This document shows positions 1-5,766 of a stretch of DNA of 7,140 nucleotides, piece after piece. The stretch is from an uncultured bacterium (GTDB taxonomy: Bacteria; Actinomycetota; Coriobacteriia; Coriobacteriales; Coriobacteriaceae). The translations under genes and the position numbers were made by a program. The stretch is taken from NCBI GenBank assembly GCA_905214615.1, contig CAJMMX010000077.1:1-7140 (forward strand), read 5' to 3'. Below the pieces are notes generated by a model that saw only the letters and a program-made list of their open reading frames with translations, ran no database searches and was not told the origin of the DNA. Numbering within the stretch: position 1 is the first letter of the stretch; each line of letters begins with the position of its first letter.

Positions 1-594
1 GAGCGCGGCGCCCAGCGCGCCCTCGGCGCGCACGGAGGGGAGCTCCTCCATCAGCCTCGGCCCCGCCATCCCGCGGAACCTCGACCTGAGCCCCTCCGGC
101 GCGGTGGTGAGCAGCGACCTCGCGGTGTTGATCGCCGAGGTCCGCGCCTTCACCGCCCCGGAGCGCGCCGCGAGCATGCAGCGCACCCCGTCGACCCACC
201 CGTCCTGGCTCTTGGGGGTCCCGAGCCTGGAGCCGGACATCGCCGCGCGGGCGGCCCTCTCCGCGTCCGCCTCGTCGCACTTTCCCTGCCCCGGGCGCCT
301 CCTCTGCGTCCTCGCCGGGGAGAGCGCCTCGCGCACGGGCATCCCCAGCGACGCGAGGTGCCTGGTGAGGCCCGCCCCGTAGGACGACGTCCCCTCCATC
401 GCGACGCAGGCCGGCTCCCCGGCCGCCGCGATCGCCCCGGCGAGCGCCTCGTAGCCCGCCGCGTCGGCGGGGAACCGGCGGGACAGGACCTTGCGGCCCC
501 TCCAGTCCAGGACGCACAGCCAGTGCGAGTCGGCGTGGGTGTCGACCCCGCAGAAGACCGGCCCGCGGGCGCCGGGTGCCGATTCGGTTCTCAT
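1..594 (-). CDS. IS110-family transposase (DEDD recombinase), N-terminal 198 codons, cut by window edge
   Basis: Reading the minus strand from the ATG at 594-592 gives an uninterrupted frame of 198 codons that leaves the window at base 1. The N-terminus has the IS110 RuvC-like DEDD signature: GVDTHADSHW (D18), the MEGTSSYG block (E67), and KCDEADAERAA (D107 and D110). These are the four metal-binding acidic residues of this family, which cuts and joins DNA as a bridge-RNA-guided recombinase. The C-terminal Tnp_20 domain with the nucleophilic serine would lie outside the window, so intactness cannot be judged. A GGAG Shine-Dalgarno sequence sits 6 nt before the ATG, which supports this start. 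Very GC-rich, with many AGG arginine codons unlike the neighbouring genes. The family call is firm; IS110 versus IS1111 subgroup is not settled. Confidence 0.9.
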   Translation of the reverse strand, partial: MRTESAPGARGPVFCGVDTHADSHWLCVLDWRGRKVLSRRFPADAAGYEALAGAIAAAGEPACVAMEGTSSYGAGLTRHLASLGMPVREALSPARTQRRRPGQGKCDEADAERAARAAMSGSRLGTPKSQDGWVDGVRCMLAARSGAVKARTSAINTARSLLTTAPEGLRSRFRGMAGPRLMEELPSVRAEGALGAAL

Positions 595-619
595 GTCTCG
601 CTCCGTTCTTTCCGTGCTC

Positions 620-830
620 GCCTGGACCGGGCAGACGGCACACTGACGGGGCGCGATAGAATGCGGTTGTTCGGGCCCGCGGTATCGCTCCATGCTCCTA
701 TTAGGTCATGCGGCGGTCTCGGCTCGCCGCGGCCCGCGCGGGACATGTCAGGAAACGAGGGCAGCCCTGTGGGCGCCAGCGGAATGTGGGGTCACCGCGC
801 GGTCCGCATCTGATGGTGTCGACGTCAATG
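620..830 (-). ncRNA. candidate IS110 bridge RNA region upstream of the transposase
   Basis: This stretch has no credible protein gene and lies immediately upstream of the transposase start, where IS110-group elements encode their bridge RNA. Several stem-loops are visible: GCGGCG at 710-715 with CGCCGC at 725-730 (9-nt loop); GCGGA at 779-783 with TCCGC at 803-807, enclosing further short pairings; and palindromic CGGGCCCG near 672-679. A possible minus-strand promoter lies just upstream (830-859), and a transcript from it would cover roughly the known bridge-RNA length before the transposase gene. I could not identify the donor- and target-binding loops or the core dinucleotide, so this rests on position and structure only. 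Ends are approximate. Confidence 0.35.
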
Positions 831-859
831 GTATACGGGTGCATCATCGACGTCTTCAA
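830..859 (-). promoter_or_regulatory. possible promoter for IS bridge RNA / transposase
   Basis: On the minus strand, TTGAAG (854-859) is followed after 18 bp by TATACC (830-835), a fair sigma-70-type match. Transcription would head toward the IS110 transposase. In IS110 elements a strong promoter is often made only at the circular RE-LE junction, so this one may be partly supplied by flanking DNA or be fortuitous. Confidence 0.35.
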
Positions 860-952
860 TACAGAAAATATCAGTGCGGAATGTTCCGGAGAGAAGCCCC
901 GTCACGCCCCCGGATCCCCTGCGTTTACGGCCTTGAGGTCGGCGTGGGCGGG

Positions 953-1043
953 GGACGTGGTTGATGGGGGTACGTATCCCGGTCGCTGTTTCGCGCTTTG
1001 CGCGAAAGGCGCGCTGCTTTGGGGTGGATGGAGGACGTGGTTG
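953..1043. repeat. 11-bp direct repeat, copies 80 bp apart
   Basis: GGACGTGGTTG occurs at 953-963 and again at 1033-1043, exactly 80 bp apart. Over the surrounding 20 bp (951-970 against 1031-1050) the two copies agree at 16 positions. The strong hairpin at 989-1007 lies between them. The function is unknown; the pair could be the trace of an old local duplication. Confidence 0.6.
989..1007. repeat. perfect 8-bp hairpin, 3-nt loop
   Basis: TTTCGCGC at 989-996 pairs perfectly with GCGCGAAA at 1000-1007 around a TTT loop. No U-tract follows on either strand, so it is not a standard intrinsic terminator. It could be a protein-binding site, a stray structural element, or the worn remnant of a terminator from a gene to the left. 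Confidence 0.55.
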
Positions 1044-1084
1044 TTGCGGCAACTGGTCCCCGCCACAAATTACCCTTGGCATAC

Positions 1085-1112
1085 TTGCGCGAACGATTGC
1101 TCGTGCTACACT
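1085..1112 (+). promoter_or_regulatory. promoter of the ribU-ecf operon
   Basis: TTGCGC (1085-1090) and TACACT (1107-1112) are separated by 16 bp, and a TGC triplet at 1104-1106 directly before the -10 gives an extended -10 element. The predicted start, around 1119, is a few bases before the FMN riboswitch, as expected for a leader whose aptamer is transcribed first. No other match as good lies nearby. Confidence 0.65.
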
Positions 1113-1121
1113 TGCAATTGC

Positions 1122-1304
1122 TGTTTCAGGGCGGGGTGAAATTCCCCACTGGCGGTAAATCGGGCGGTGTCAAAGGGGCGCCGTGGCGCAGGTAAAGTGC
1201 CTGCGACCGAGCCGATGAGTCCGCGACCCGTGTGTGCGTTGGTTCGCATGCCGGCTGAACTGGTGAGATCCCAGTACCAACGGTTAGAGTCCGGATGAAA
1301 GAGG
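1122..1304 (+). promoter_or_regulatory. FMN riboswitch (RFN element)
   Basis: The conserved RFN blocks occur in order: CAGGGCGGGGTGAAATTCCC from 1127, then GGCGGTAAA (1151-1159), AGTCCGCGAC (1218-1227), CTGAACTGGTGAGATCCCAG from 1254, and the hallmark GGTTAGAGTCCGGATGAAAG ending at 1301. The closing helix can use TTTC (1124-1127) with GAAA (1297-1300). FMN binding is known to lower expression of riboflavin genes, here the transporter. No U-tract follows, and the Shine-Dalgarno AGGTGA (1306-1311) directly abuts the 3' end, so control is probably translational through access to the ribosome site. A large insert of about 58 nt sits between GGCGGTAAA and AGTCCGCGA, where the consensus has almost none. 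Confidence 0.95.
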
Positions 1305-1315
1305 CAGGTGATCTT

Positions 1316-1906
1316 ATGTCTGAACAGTCGCAGCATATCCATTTTGAGAACACGAATAGGTGGAGCACCAAACAGCTCGTTACCATGGCGTTGATGTGCG
1401 CCTTGGGCGCCCTGTTTATGTATGTGCAGCTGCCCATCCTTCCTTCGGCGCCGTTTTTGACCTATGACCCGTCGCTGGTGCCGGCGATGGTGTGCGGATT
1501 TGCGTATGGCCCTGGTGCCGGCACTGCCGTTGCCGCCATGGCGATCGTTATCCATGCGCTCACTACGGGTGACTGGGTCGGCGCGCTTATGAACCTGGTT
1601 GCCACGCTGGGCTATATTCTGCCTGCGGCTATCGTCTACCAAAAGATGCATACCTATAAGGGTGCCGTGATTGGCCTGGTGCTGGGCGTTATTGCCGCTA
1701 CGGCGCTGTCCATGGTTGCGAATCTGACCATCGGCGTTTGGTTCTGGTATGGCTCGGTCGATGTGATCGCCCCGCTCATGATTCCTGCCGTGCTGCCGTT
1801 CAACCTCATCAAGACCGTGCTCAACTCGGTGCTGACACTTGCGGTGTACAAGGCGGTCTCTAATCTCATCACGCCCAAGAAGGACCAGGTCAAAGGCCGC
1901 GCATGA
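1316..1906 (+). CDS. ribU: riboflavin ECF transporter S-component RibU
   Basis: Integral membrane substrate-binding subunit of an energy-coupling-factor importer, predicted to bind riboflavin and pass it through the membrane with the EcfA/EcfT module. The 196-residue protein has the usual S-component length and about six hydrophobic segments. The ALMCALGA stretch (residues 25-32) gives the small-residue face in helix 1 that contacts EcfT, and PFLTYDPSLVPAMVCGFAYG (46-65) followed by PGAG is typical of RibU. An ATG at 1295 is in frame, but it lies in the conserved GGATGAAAG end of the riboswitch and has no ribosome site. The ATG at 1316 has AGGTGA 4 nt upstream and is preferred. The FMN riboswitch directly upstream supports riboflavin as substrate. 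The stop overlaps the next start by 4 bp (ATGA), implying translational coupling. Confidence 0.93.
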   Translation: MSEQSQHIHFENTNRWSTKQLVTMALMCALGALFMYVQLPILPSAPFLTYDPSLVPAMVCGFAYGPGAGTAVAAMAIVIHALTTGDWVGALMNLVATLGYILPAAIVYQKMHTYKGAVIGLVLGVIAATALSMVANLTIGVWFWYGSVDVIAPLMIPAVLPFNLIKTVLNSVLTLAVYKAVSNLITPKKDQVKGRA

Positions 1907-3807
1907 TTGAGTGTCGGGGCGTTTCCTTTAGCTATGACGGTGCCACACCGGCACTCGACGGCATCGATCTGAACATCGAGGATGGCGAGTTTTTTTGCAT
2001 CCTCGGCGGCAACGGGTCGGGCAAGTCGACGTTCGCCAAGCATTTGAACGCGCTGCTGCAGCCCGATACGGGAACGGTGCGCGTCAACGGCATGGTCGCG
2101 TCCGATCCCGAGCTGGTCTACGACATTCGCTCGACCGCGGGCATGGTATTCCAGAACCCGGATGATCAGCTGGTGGCGACGCTTGTCGAGGACGATGTTG
2201 CCTTTGGTCCCGAAAACCTTGGGGTGGAATCGGCCCAGATCGCGCAGCGCGTACGCGAGGCACTGAAGGGCGTGGGTTTGGTGGGCTTCGAGCGCCACGA
2301 GACCCATGCACTTTCGGGCGGACAAAAGCAGCGCGTGGCGCTTGCCGGCGTGCTCGCCATGGAACCGCGCGTGCTCATTTTGGACGAGGCGTCCTCGATG
2401 CTCGATCCGCGCGGGCGCAAGGGCCTTATGAAGGCCTGTCACGCGCTGCACGAACGCGGCATGACCATCGTGATGATTACGCACTTTATGGAAGAGGCAG
2501 CCGAGGCCGATCGCGTTGCTGTCTTCCAGGCGGGCCGTGTTGCCATGTTCGGTACGCCCGAGGAAATCTTGACGCGGGCGGACGAACTCGCGCGGCTGAA
2601 CCTGGATATGCCGGCATCGTGCTGTCTTGGCAGGGCGCTTCGCGCGAAGGGCGTGCCCATTTGCGCACAGGTGCGTGAGGCGGATATGGTCGCCGATATA
2701 GCGCAGGCTTATGCCGAGCGGAGTTGGACAGGCATCACCGGGCGGCCTTTCGCATCCCAGTTGGAAATCGCTGACGGCGCTGTTCCGGCAGACAACGAGG
2801 ACAACGCGTCGGAGCCCGTCATCGAGCTATCCCATGTTTCGTACAGCTATTCGCTGAGCGCCCGAGATCGTCGCCGTTGGCACAAGCGCTCAGCCATCGA
2901 GGGCGCATCGAACAAACAGGCCCTCTGGGGCAACGACCCTAGCAGCCCCTGGGCGTTGCGCAATGTGTCGCTAACGGTGCGTCGCGGCGAGTTCCTGGGC
3001 CTTGCGGGCCATACCGGTTCGGGTAAGTCGACGCTGGTTCAGCATCTCAACGGCCTGATTCGTCCCCAGGAGGGTTCCGTTTACGCGTTGGGGCTCGACC
3101 TGGCAAACAAGAAAGATGCTGCCGCGGTTAAGGCAAAGGTCGGCGTGGTGTTTCAATATCCCGAGCGTCAGCTGTTTGCCGAGACCGTGGCACAGGACGT
3201 GGCATTTGGTCCGCATAACCTTGGCTTGTCGCAGGCCGAGGTTGCCCGCCGCGTTGAGTCATCGCTCGAGCGCGTGGGCCTCGACCTGGCTACGGTCGGC
3301 GACAAGAGTCCCTTTGAGCTTTCGGGCGGTCAGCAACGGCGTGTGGCATTCGCCGGCGTGCTCGCCATGGAGCCCGAAGTCCTGGTGCTCGATGAACCCA
3401 TGGCGGGGCTCGATCCGGCTGCGCGCAGGGATTTCCTTGAGCTTATCGATCGACTTCACCGCGATGGCCTGACCGTTGTCATGGTTTCGCACAGCATGGA
3501 TGACCTGGCCAATTGCTGCGACCGTATCGTCGTAATGAACGAAGGCGCGGTGTTTGCCGAGGGAACCCCCGCGCAGGTGTTTGCGCGTGCCGATGAGCTC
3601 AAGTCGATCGGCTTGGGCGTTCCCGCCGCCCAGCGTATGGCGCTGGCGCTTACGGAGGCGGGCGTGCCGCTGCGTCGCGGTGGGCTCTATACGGTTGAGT
3701 CGTTGGCCGACGAGTTGGCAGATTTGCTGATCGGTCGCTCAGACGGTCCTTCTAACGTCGCGGACATTGCTAAATCCAAGACGGTCGCGCGAGAGGAGGG
3801 CTGCTAA
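1903..3807 (+). CDS. fused ECF transporter ATPase (EcfA1-EcfA2 on one chain)
   Basis: Cytoplasmic ATP-hydrolysing subunit that powers the ECF importer. ECF transporters usually have two separate ABC ATPases of about 280 residues; here both are joined in 634 residues. Half 1: Walker A GGNGSGKST (35-43), Q-loop Q84, signature LSGGQKQR (137-144), Walker B ending D161-E162, DEASSMLD D-loop as in EcfA1, switch H194. Half 2: Walker A GHTGSGKST (369-377), Q418, signature LSGGQQRR (473-480), D497-E498 with DEPMAGLD as in EcfA2, switch H530. All catalytic residues are present in both halves, so both sites look active. Half 2 carries an extra basic segment (about 317-350, with RRRWHKR at 323-329) just before ALRNVSL. 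The ATG overlaps the ribU stop, and the TAA overlaps the ecfT start (TAATG). The frame is continuous, so this is a true fusion in this sequence. Confidence 0.93.
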   Translation: MIECRGVSFSYDGATPALDGIDLNIEDGEFFCILGGNGSGKSTFAKHLNALLQPDTGTVRVNGMVASDPELVYDIRSTAGMVFQNPDDQLVATLVEDDVAFGPENLGVESAQIAQRVREALKGVGLVGFERHETHALSGGQKQRVALAGVLAMEPRVLILDEASSMLDPRGRKGLMKACHALHERGMTIVMITHFMEEAAEADRVAVFQAGRVAMFGTPEEILTRADELARLNLDMPASCCLGRALRAKGVPICAQVREADMVADIAQAYAERSWTGITGRPFASQLEIADGAVPADNEDNASEPVIELSHVSYSYSLSARDRRRWHKRSAIEGASNKQALWGNDPSSPWALRNVSLTVRRGEFLGLAGHTGSGKSTLVQHLNGLIRPQEGSVYALGLDLANKKDAAAVKAKVGVVFQYPERQLFAETVAQDVAFGPHNLGLSQAEVARRVESSLERVGLDLATVGDKSPFELSGGQQRRVAFAGVLAMEPEVLVLDEPMAGLDPAARRDFLELIDRLHRDGLTVVMVSHSMDDLANCCDRIVVMNEGAVFAEGTPAQVFARADELKSIGLGVPAAQRMALALTEAGVPLRRGGLYTVESLADELADLLIGRSDGPSNVADIAKSKTVAREEGC

Positions 3808-4607
3808 TGGAGGCGTTTTCGTTTGGCAGCTACTATCCCGGCGATAGTGCGATCCACCGCCTGGACCCGCGAACTAAGTTGCTCTTGGGCTTTGTGTTTC
3901 TGATCACGACGCTCACGGTCAGCAGCTTCCGCGGACTGGCCCCGGTCGCAATCTTCGTTGTCCTGATCTATACCGTGTCCCGGGTGCCGTTGCGCCGGGT
4001 CCTATCATCGATGGCACCATTGCTGGCGATTGTCGTGGTGGTCGCAGTGCTCAACCTGTTTTCCGACCAGAGCGGGCGCATTCTGTGGCAGCTTGGCTTT
4101 TTGCAGATAAGCGAGGGCTCGCTGCATTCCGCCGCCTTTATGGCGTGCCGCCTGAGCTTGATGATGGCCGGCATGAGCGCCATTACGCTCACCACGCCTA
4201 CGCTCGACCTCACCGCGGGCTTTGAGCGTCTGCTCGCACCGTTTGCGCGCGTGGGGCTCCCTGCGCATGAGCTCGGCATGATCATGGGCATCGCGTTGCG
4301 CTTTATGCCGCAGTTTGCCACCGAGATGAAGCAGACGGCGGACGCGCAGGCAAGCCGCGGTGCACGCGTAACGGGTGGCCCGCTCGGCGGCGTGCGTATG
4401 CTCGGCAGTGTGGCGATTCCACTGTTCACGGGCGTGTTCCGTCATGCCGAGACGTTGTCTGCCGCCATGGATGCACGCTGCTATCACGGCGAGCAGGGCC
4501 GCACGCGTCTGCATGCACTTGCATTTCGCCGCGGGGATGCGCTGGCTGCGGTTGTGACGATGCTGCTGTTTGCGTGTGTCATCGTCGTCAACCTTCAACT
4601 TGTTTAG
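3807..4607 (+). CDS. ecfT: energy-coupling factor transporter transmembrane protein EcfT
   Basis: Membrane scaffold (T-component) that links the EcfA ATPase pair to the S-component and transmits ATP-driven movement. At 266 residues it has the usual length. The N-terminal HRLDPRTKLL (17-26) is the typical start of this family, followed by several hydrophobic helices (about 25-42, 45-58, 70-84, 120-135) and a last one near the C-terminus (about 247-264). The two coupling-helix motifs that contact the ATPases are visible as ASRG (182-185) and DARCY (222-226). GGAGG at 3795-3799 lies 7 nt before the ATG, which shares one base with the upstream stop codon. It probably serves RibU here; whether it also serves other S-components encoded elsewhere cannot be told from this window. 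Confidence 0.95.
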   Translation: MEAFSFGSYYPGDSAIHRLDPRTKLLLGFVFLITTLTVSSFRGLAPVAIFVVLIYTVSRVPLRRVLSSMAPLLAIVVVVAVLNLFSDQSGRILWQLGFLQISEGSLHSAAFMACRLSLMMAGMSAITLTTPTLDLTAGFERLLAPFARVGLPAHELGMIMGIALRFMPQFATEMKQTADAQASRGARVTGGPLGGVRMLGSVAIPLFTGVFRHAETLSAAMDARCYHGEQGRTRLHALAFRRGDALAAVVTMLLFACVIVVNLQLV

Positions 4608-4637
4608 GCGCGATTCGAGCGCAAGAAAGGGGTCCCT

Positions 4638-5084
4638 ATGACCGACAACGACCGCACGGCTCAGCTTGAGCGCGCCTGTTCGTATCTCAGGCGCATTCCG
4701 GCGTGGTATCTGGCCACGACCGATGTGACCGACGGGCATCAGCCTCGCGTGAGGCCGTTTTCGTTTGCCATGGTCGATGACGGTAAGCTGTGGTTTTGCA
4801 CGTCGCGCGACAAGGATGTGTGGGCGGAGCTGAGTGCGAATCCCAAGTTTGAGCTCTCGGGCTGGAAGCCGGGGGAATGTTGGATCGTGTTGACCGGCGA
4901 GGCCGCACTTGAGGACGACGCGGTTGCGAGCGACAAGGTGCGTCAAGCGGGTTTTAAGCACATGGTGGGCATCGGCGAGGAACACGAGAGTGCCAACGAC
5001 GGCCGCCTTGCTTTCTTTTCGGTCCGCAACATTGCCGCGCGCTTCTGTGATATCGACGGCAGCGAGGAGCGCCTGGAGCTCTAG
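4638..5084 (+). CDS. pyridoxamine 5'-phosphate oxidase-like family protein, copy 1 (probable flavin-binding split barrel)
   Basis: A small 148-residue protein of the PNPOx-like split-beta-barrel fold, whose members commonly bind FMN (some bind F420 or heme) as a dimer. Visible blocks are IPAWYLAT (20-27), PRVRPFSFA (36-44) and DGKLWFCTSRDKDVW (48-62); this is the usual arrangement in which strand residues and the Arg/Lys positions hold the cofactor phosphate. The substrate is unknown; it is too short and divergent to be called true PdxH. It starts 30 bp after ecfT with AAAGGGG at 4626-4632, so it is probably in the same transcript. It closely resembles the next gene in length and motif order, suggesting tandem duplication. 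Location behind a riboflavin transporter fits, but does not prove, FMN dependence. Confidence 0.8.
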   Translation: MTDNDRTAQLERACSYLRRIPAWYLATTDVTDGHQPRVRPFSFAMVDDGKLWFCTSRDKDVWAELSANPKFELSGWKPGECWIVLTGEAALEDDAVASDKVRQAGFKHMVGIGEEHESANDGRLAFFSVRNIAARFCDIDGSEERLEL

Positions 5085-5135
5085 AGCGTCTCAAATTAAC
5101 TACCCGTTCCGAATTAGCTAGCGCCAGGAGGACAC

Positions 5136-5546
5136 ATGGACGGATTGAATACGGTGTTGGAGTATCTGACGTCGGTGCCGGCATGGTATTTGGCGACGAG
5201 CGTTGACGGACAGCCTCATGTGCGTCCGTTTTCGTTTGCGCAGATCCAGGACGGCAAGCTGTGGTTTGTAACAGCGCGCACCAAAGATGTGTGGCAAGAG
5301 CTGCTGCAAAACCAGCGCTTTGAGGCCACGAGTTGGTGGCCGGGCCATGGCTGGCTCATCTTGCGCGGGCGTGCCGGCTTGGATGACCGGGCTTTAGGCG
5401 AAATGCGCGAAGCTGGGTGGAAGCATCTAGAGCGCCTGGGCGAGCACTATGAGGGGCCTAACGATCCCACGCTCGTCTTCTTTAGCGTGGAGGAACCCGA
5501 GGCCTTTATCTGCAACCATGACGAATGGGTGCCGGTCGAGCTCTAA
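5136..5546 (+). CDS. pyridoxamine 5'-phosphate oxidase-like family protein, copy 2 (probable flavin-binding split barrel)
   Basis: A 136-residue paralogue of the preceding gene. Shared blocks in the same order are VPAWYLAT (14-21), PHVRPFSFA (27-35), DGKLWFVTARTKDVWQEL (39-56), then a FE..W segment, an AG-KH block, ND...FFSV near the C-terminus, and a final EL. The copies differ in the loop after YLAT (copy 1 has a longer DVTDGHQ loop; this one has SVDGQ) and over much of the C-terminal half, so the duplication is not recent. A strong AGGAGG at 5126-5131 lies 4 nt before the ATG. The 51-bp gap from copy 1 has no terminator, so the two are probably co-transcribed. A small oxidoreductase or flavin-binding role is likely; the substrate is unknown. 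Confidence 0.8.
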   Translation: MDGLNTVLEYLTSVPAWYLATSVDGQPHVRPFSFAQIQDGKLWFVTARTKDVWQELLQNQRFEATSWWPGHGWLILRGRAGLDDRALGEMREAGWKHLERLGEHYEGPNDPTLVFFSVEEPEAFICNHDEWVPVEL

Positions 5547-5590
5547 ACGAGTCTCTCAGCAAGCTTCGACAATTCAAATTCTCGCATGTA

Positions 5591-5653
5591 GCGGGCCCCA
5601 CATTGCAACGTCACCGCAAGGCGCACTGGGCAATATGGGGTCCGTGTTTATTT
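5591..5653 (+). terminator. intrinsic terminator closing the ribU-ecf operon
   Basis: The arm at 5591-5606 (GCGGGCCCCACATTGC) pairs with 5630-5645 (GCAATATGGGGTCCGT) over 16 positions with one C-A mismatch and two G-U wobbles. The loop is 23 nt and TTTATTT (5647-5653) follows. It stands 44 bp after the stop of the second PNPOx-like gene and before the arg control region. The long, wobble-containing stem with a sizeable loop is larger than an average terminator. Confidence 0.75.
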
Positions 5654-5691
5654 GTCAACTCCTTTGAGTGAATGTGTCGTGACTGTTTCAA

Positions 5692-5726
5692 TGCATGAAT
5701 ATGCAAAAGATTTGCGTATAAATGCA
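5692..5726 (+). promoter_or_regulatory. tandem ArgR operator boxes (ARG boxes 1 and 2)
   Basis: Two 14-bp imperfect palindromes, TGCATGAATATGCA (5692-5705) and TGCGTATAAATGCA (5713-5726), share the form TGCRT-N4-ATGCA. Their starts are 21 bp apart, exactly two helical turns and the known spacing of paired ARG boxes bound by hexameric arginine repressor. TGCAT-type half-sites resemble actinobacterial ARG boxes. Position upstream of argC supports repression by ArgR with arginine as co-repressor. A TATAAA at 5717-5722 inside box 2 could be the -10 element, but no good -35 accompanies it. Confidence 0.75.
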
Positions 5727-5743
5727 TCTTCTGGTGCTAAAGT
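5717..5743 (+). promoter_or_regulatory. probable argC promoter region (-10 uncertain)
   Basis: Two weak -10 candidates are visible: TATAAA (5717-5722), inside ARG box 2 but without a recognisable -35, and an extended form TGC-TAAAGT (5735-5743), with TTGCGT (5712-5717) as a distant -35 at 20 bp. Either would be blocked by repressor on boxes 1-2. I cannot choose between them. Confidence 0.35.
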
Positions 5744-5766
5744 TTCAACCTACTTCATAACGACGG

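Larger units (their letters stand above)
1..835 (-). mobile_element. IS110-family insertion sequence, partial (left part off window; right boundary unresolved)
   Basis: The stretch carries a minus-strand IS110-type transposase start and, upstream of it, a non-coding, hairpin-rich segment. That arrangement is known for IS110-group elements, whose long non-coding end lies before the transposase gene and encodes a bridge (seek) RNA. GC content is clearly higher than in the metabolic genes to the right, and arginine is often AGG, which is rare in those genes; this supports acquisition from another source. IS110 elements usually lack obvious terminal inverted repeats and I see none, so the right boundary near 835 is a guess. 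It is based on where the GC-rich structured DNA gives way to an AT-richer patch (about 855-875). Confidence 0.6.
836..1084. other. intergenic region between IS110 element and riboflavin operon; no gene recognised
   Basis: No reading frame here has a recognisable product or a good ribosome-binding site with a sustained coding pattern; the short frames on both strands look like chance open frames in GC-rich DNA. It contains a small inverted repeat CGGAA-TG-TTCCG (877-888), an 11-bp direct repeat 80 bp apart, and a perfect hairpin at 989-1007. It may include the outer boundary of the IS and the original upstream flank of the riboflavin operon. Confidence 0.5.

Noticed and set aside
877..888. CGGAA-TG-TTCCG inverted repeat as a repressor site
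   Set aside because: It is a single short copy not placed on a convincing promoter; kept only as a note in the intergenic entry.
692..1158. Overlapping plus-strand open frames upstream of the riboflavin operon
   Set aside because: They lack good ribosome sites, recognisable motifs and consistent coding pattern, overlap each other, and run into the promoter and riboswitch.
1295..1315. Upstream in-frame ATG giving ribU seven extra residues
   Set aside because: The ATG is part of the conserved GGATGAAAG end of the FMN riboswitch and lacks a ribosome site; the ATG at 1316 has AGGTGA at proper distance.
1654..2484. Long minus-strand open frame opposite ribU and the EcfA fusion
   Set aside because: It is a reverse-strand shadow of conserved ABC and RibU coding sequence, with no motif of its own.
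4005..4985. Long minus-strand open frame opposite ecfT and the first PNPOx-like gene
   Set aside because: It lies opposite two well-supported genes, is rich in His, Arg and Ala as expected for antisense of GC-rich coding DNA, and has no recognisable family.
5095..5119. Near-repeat AATTAACTA / AATTAGCTA between the two PNPOx-like genes
   Set aside because: Too short and imperfect, with no promoter or operator arrangement around it; likely chance in a small AT-rich spacer.
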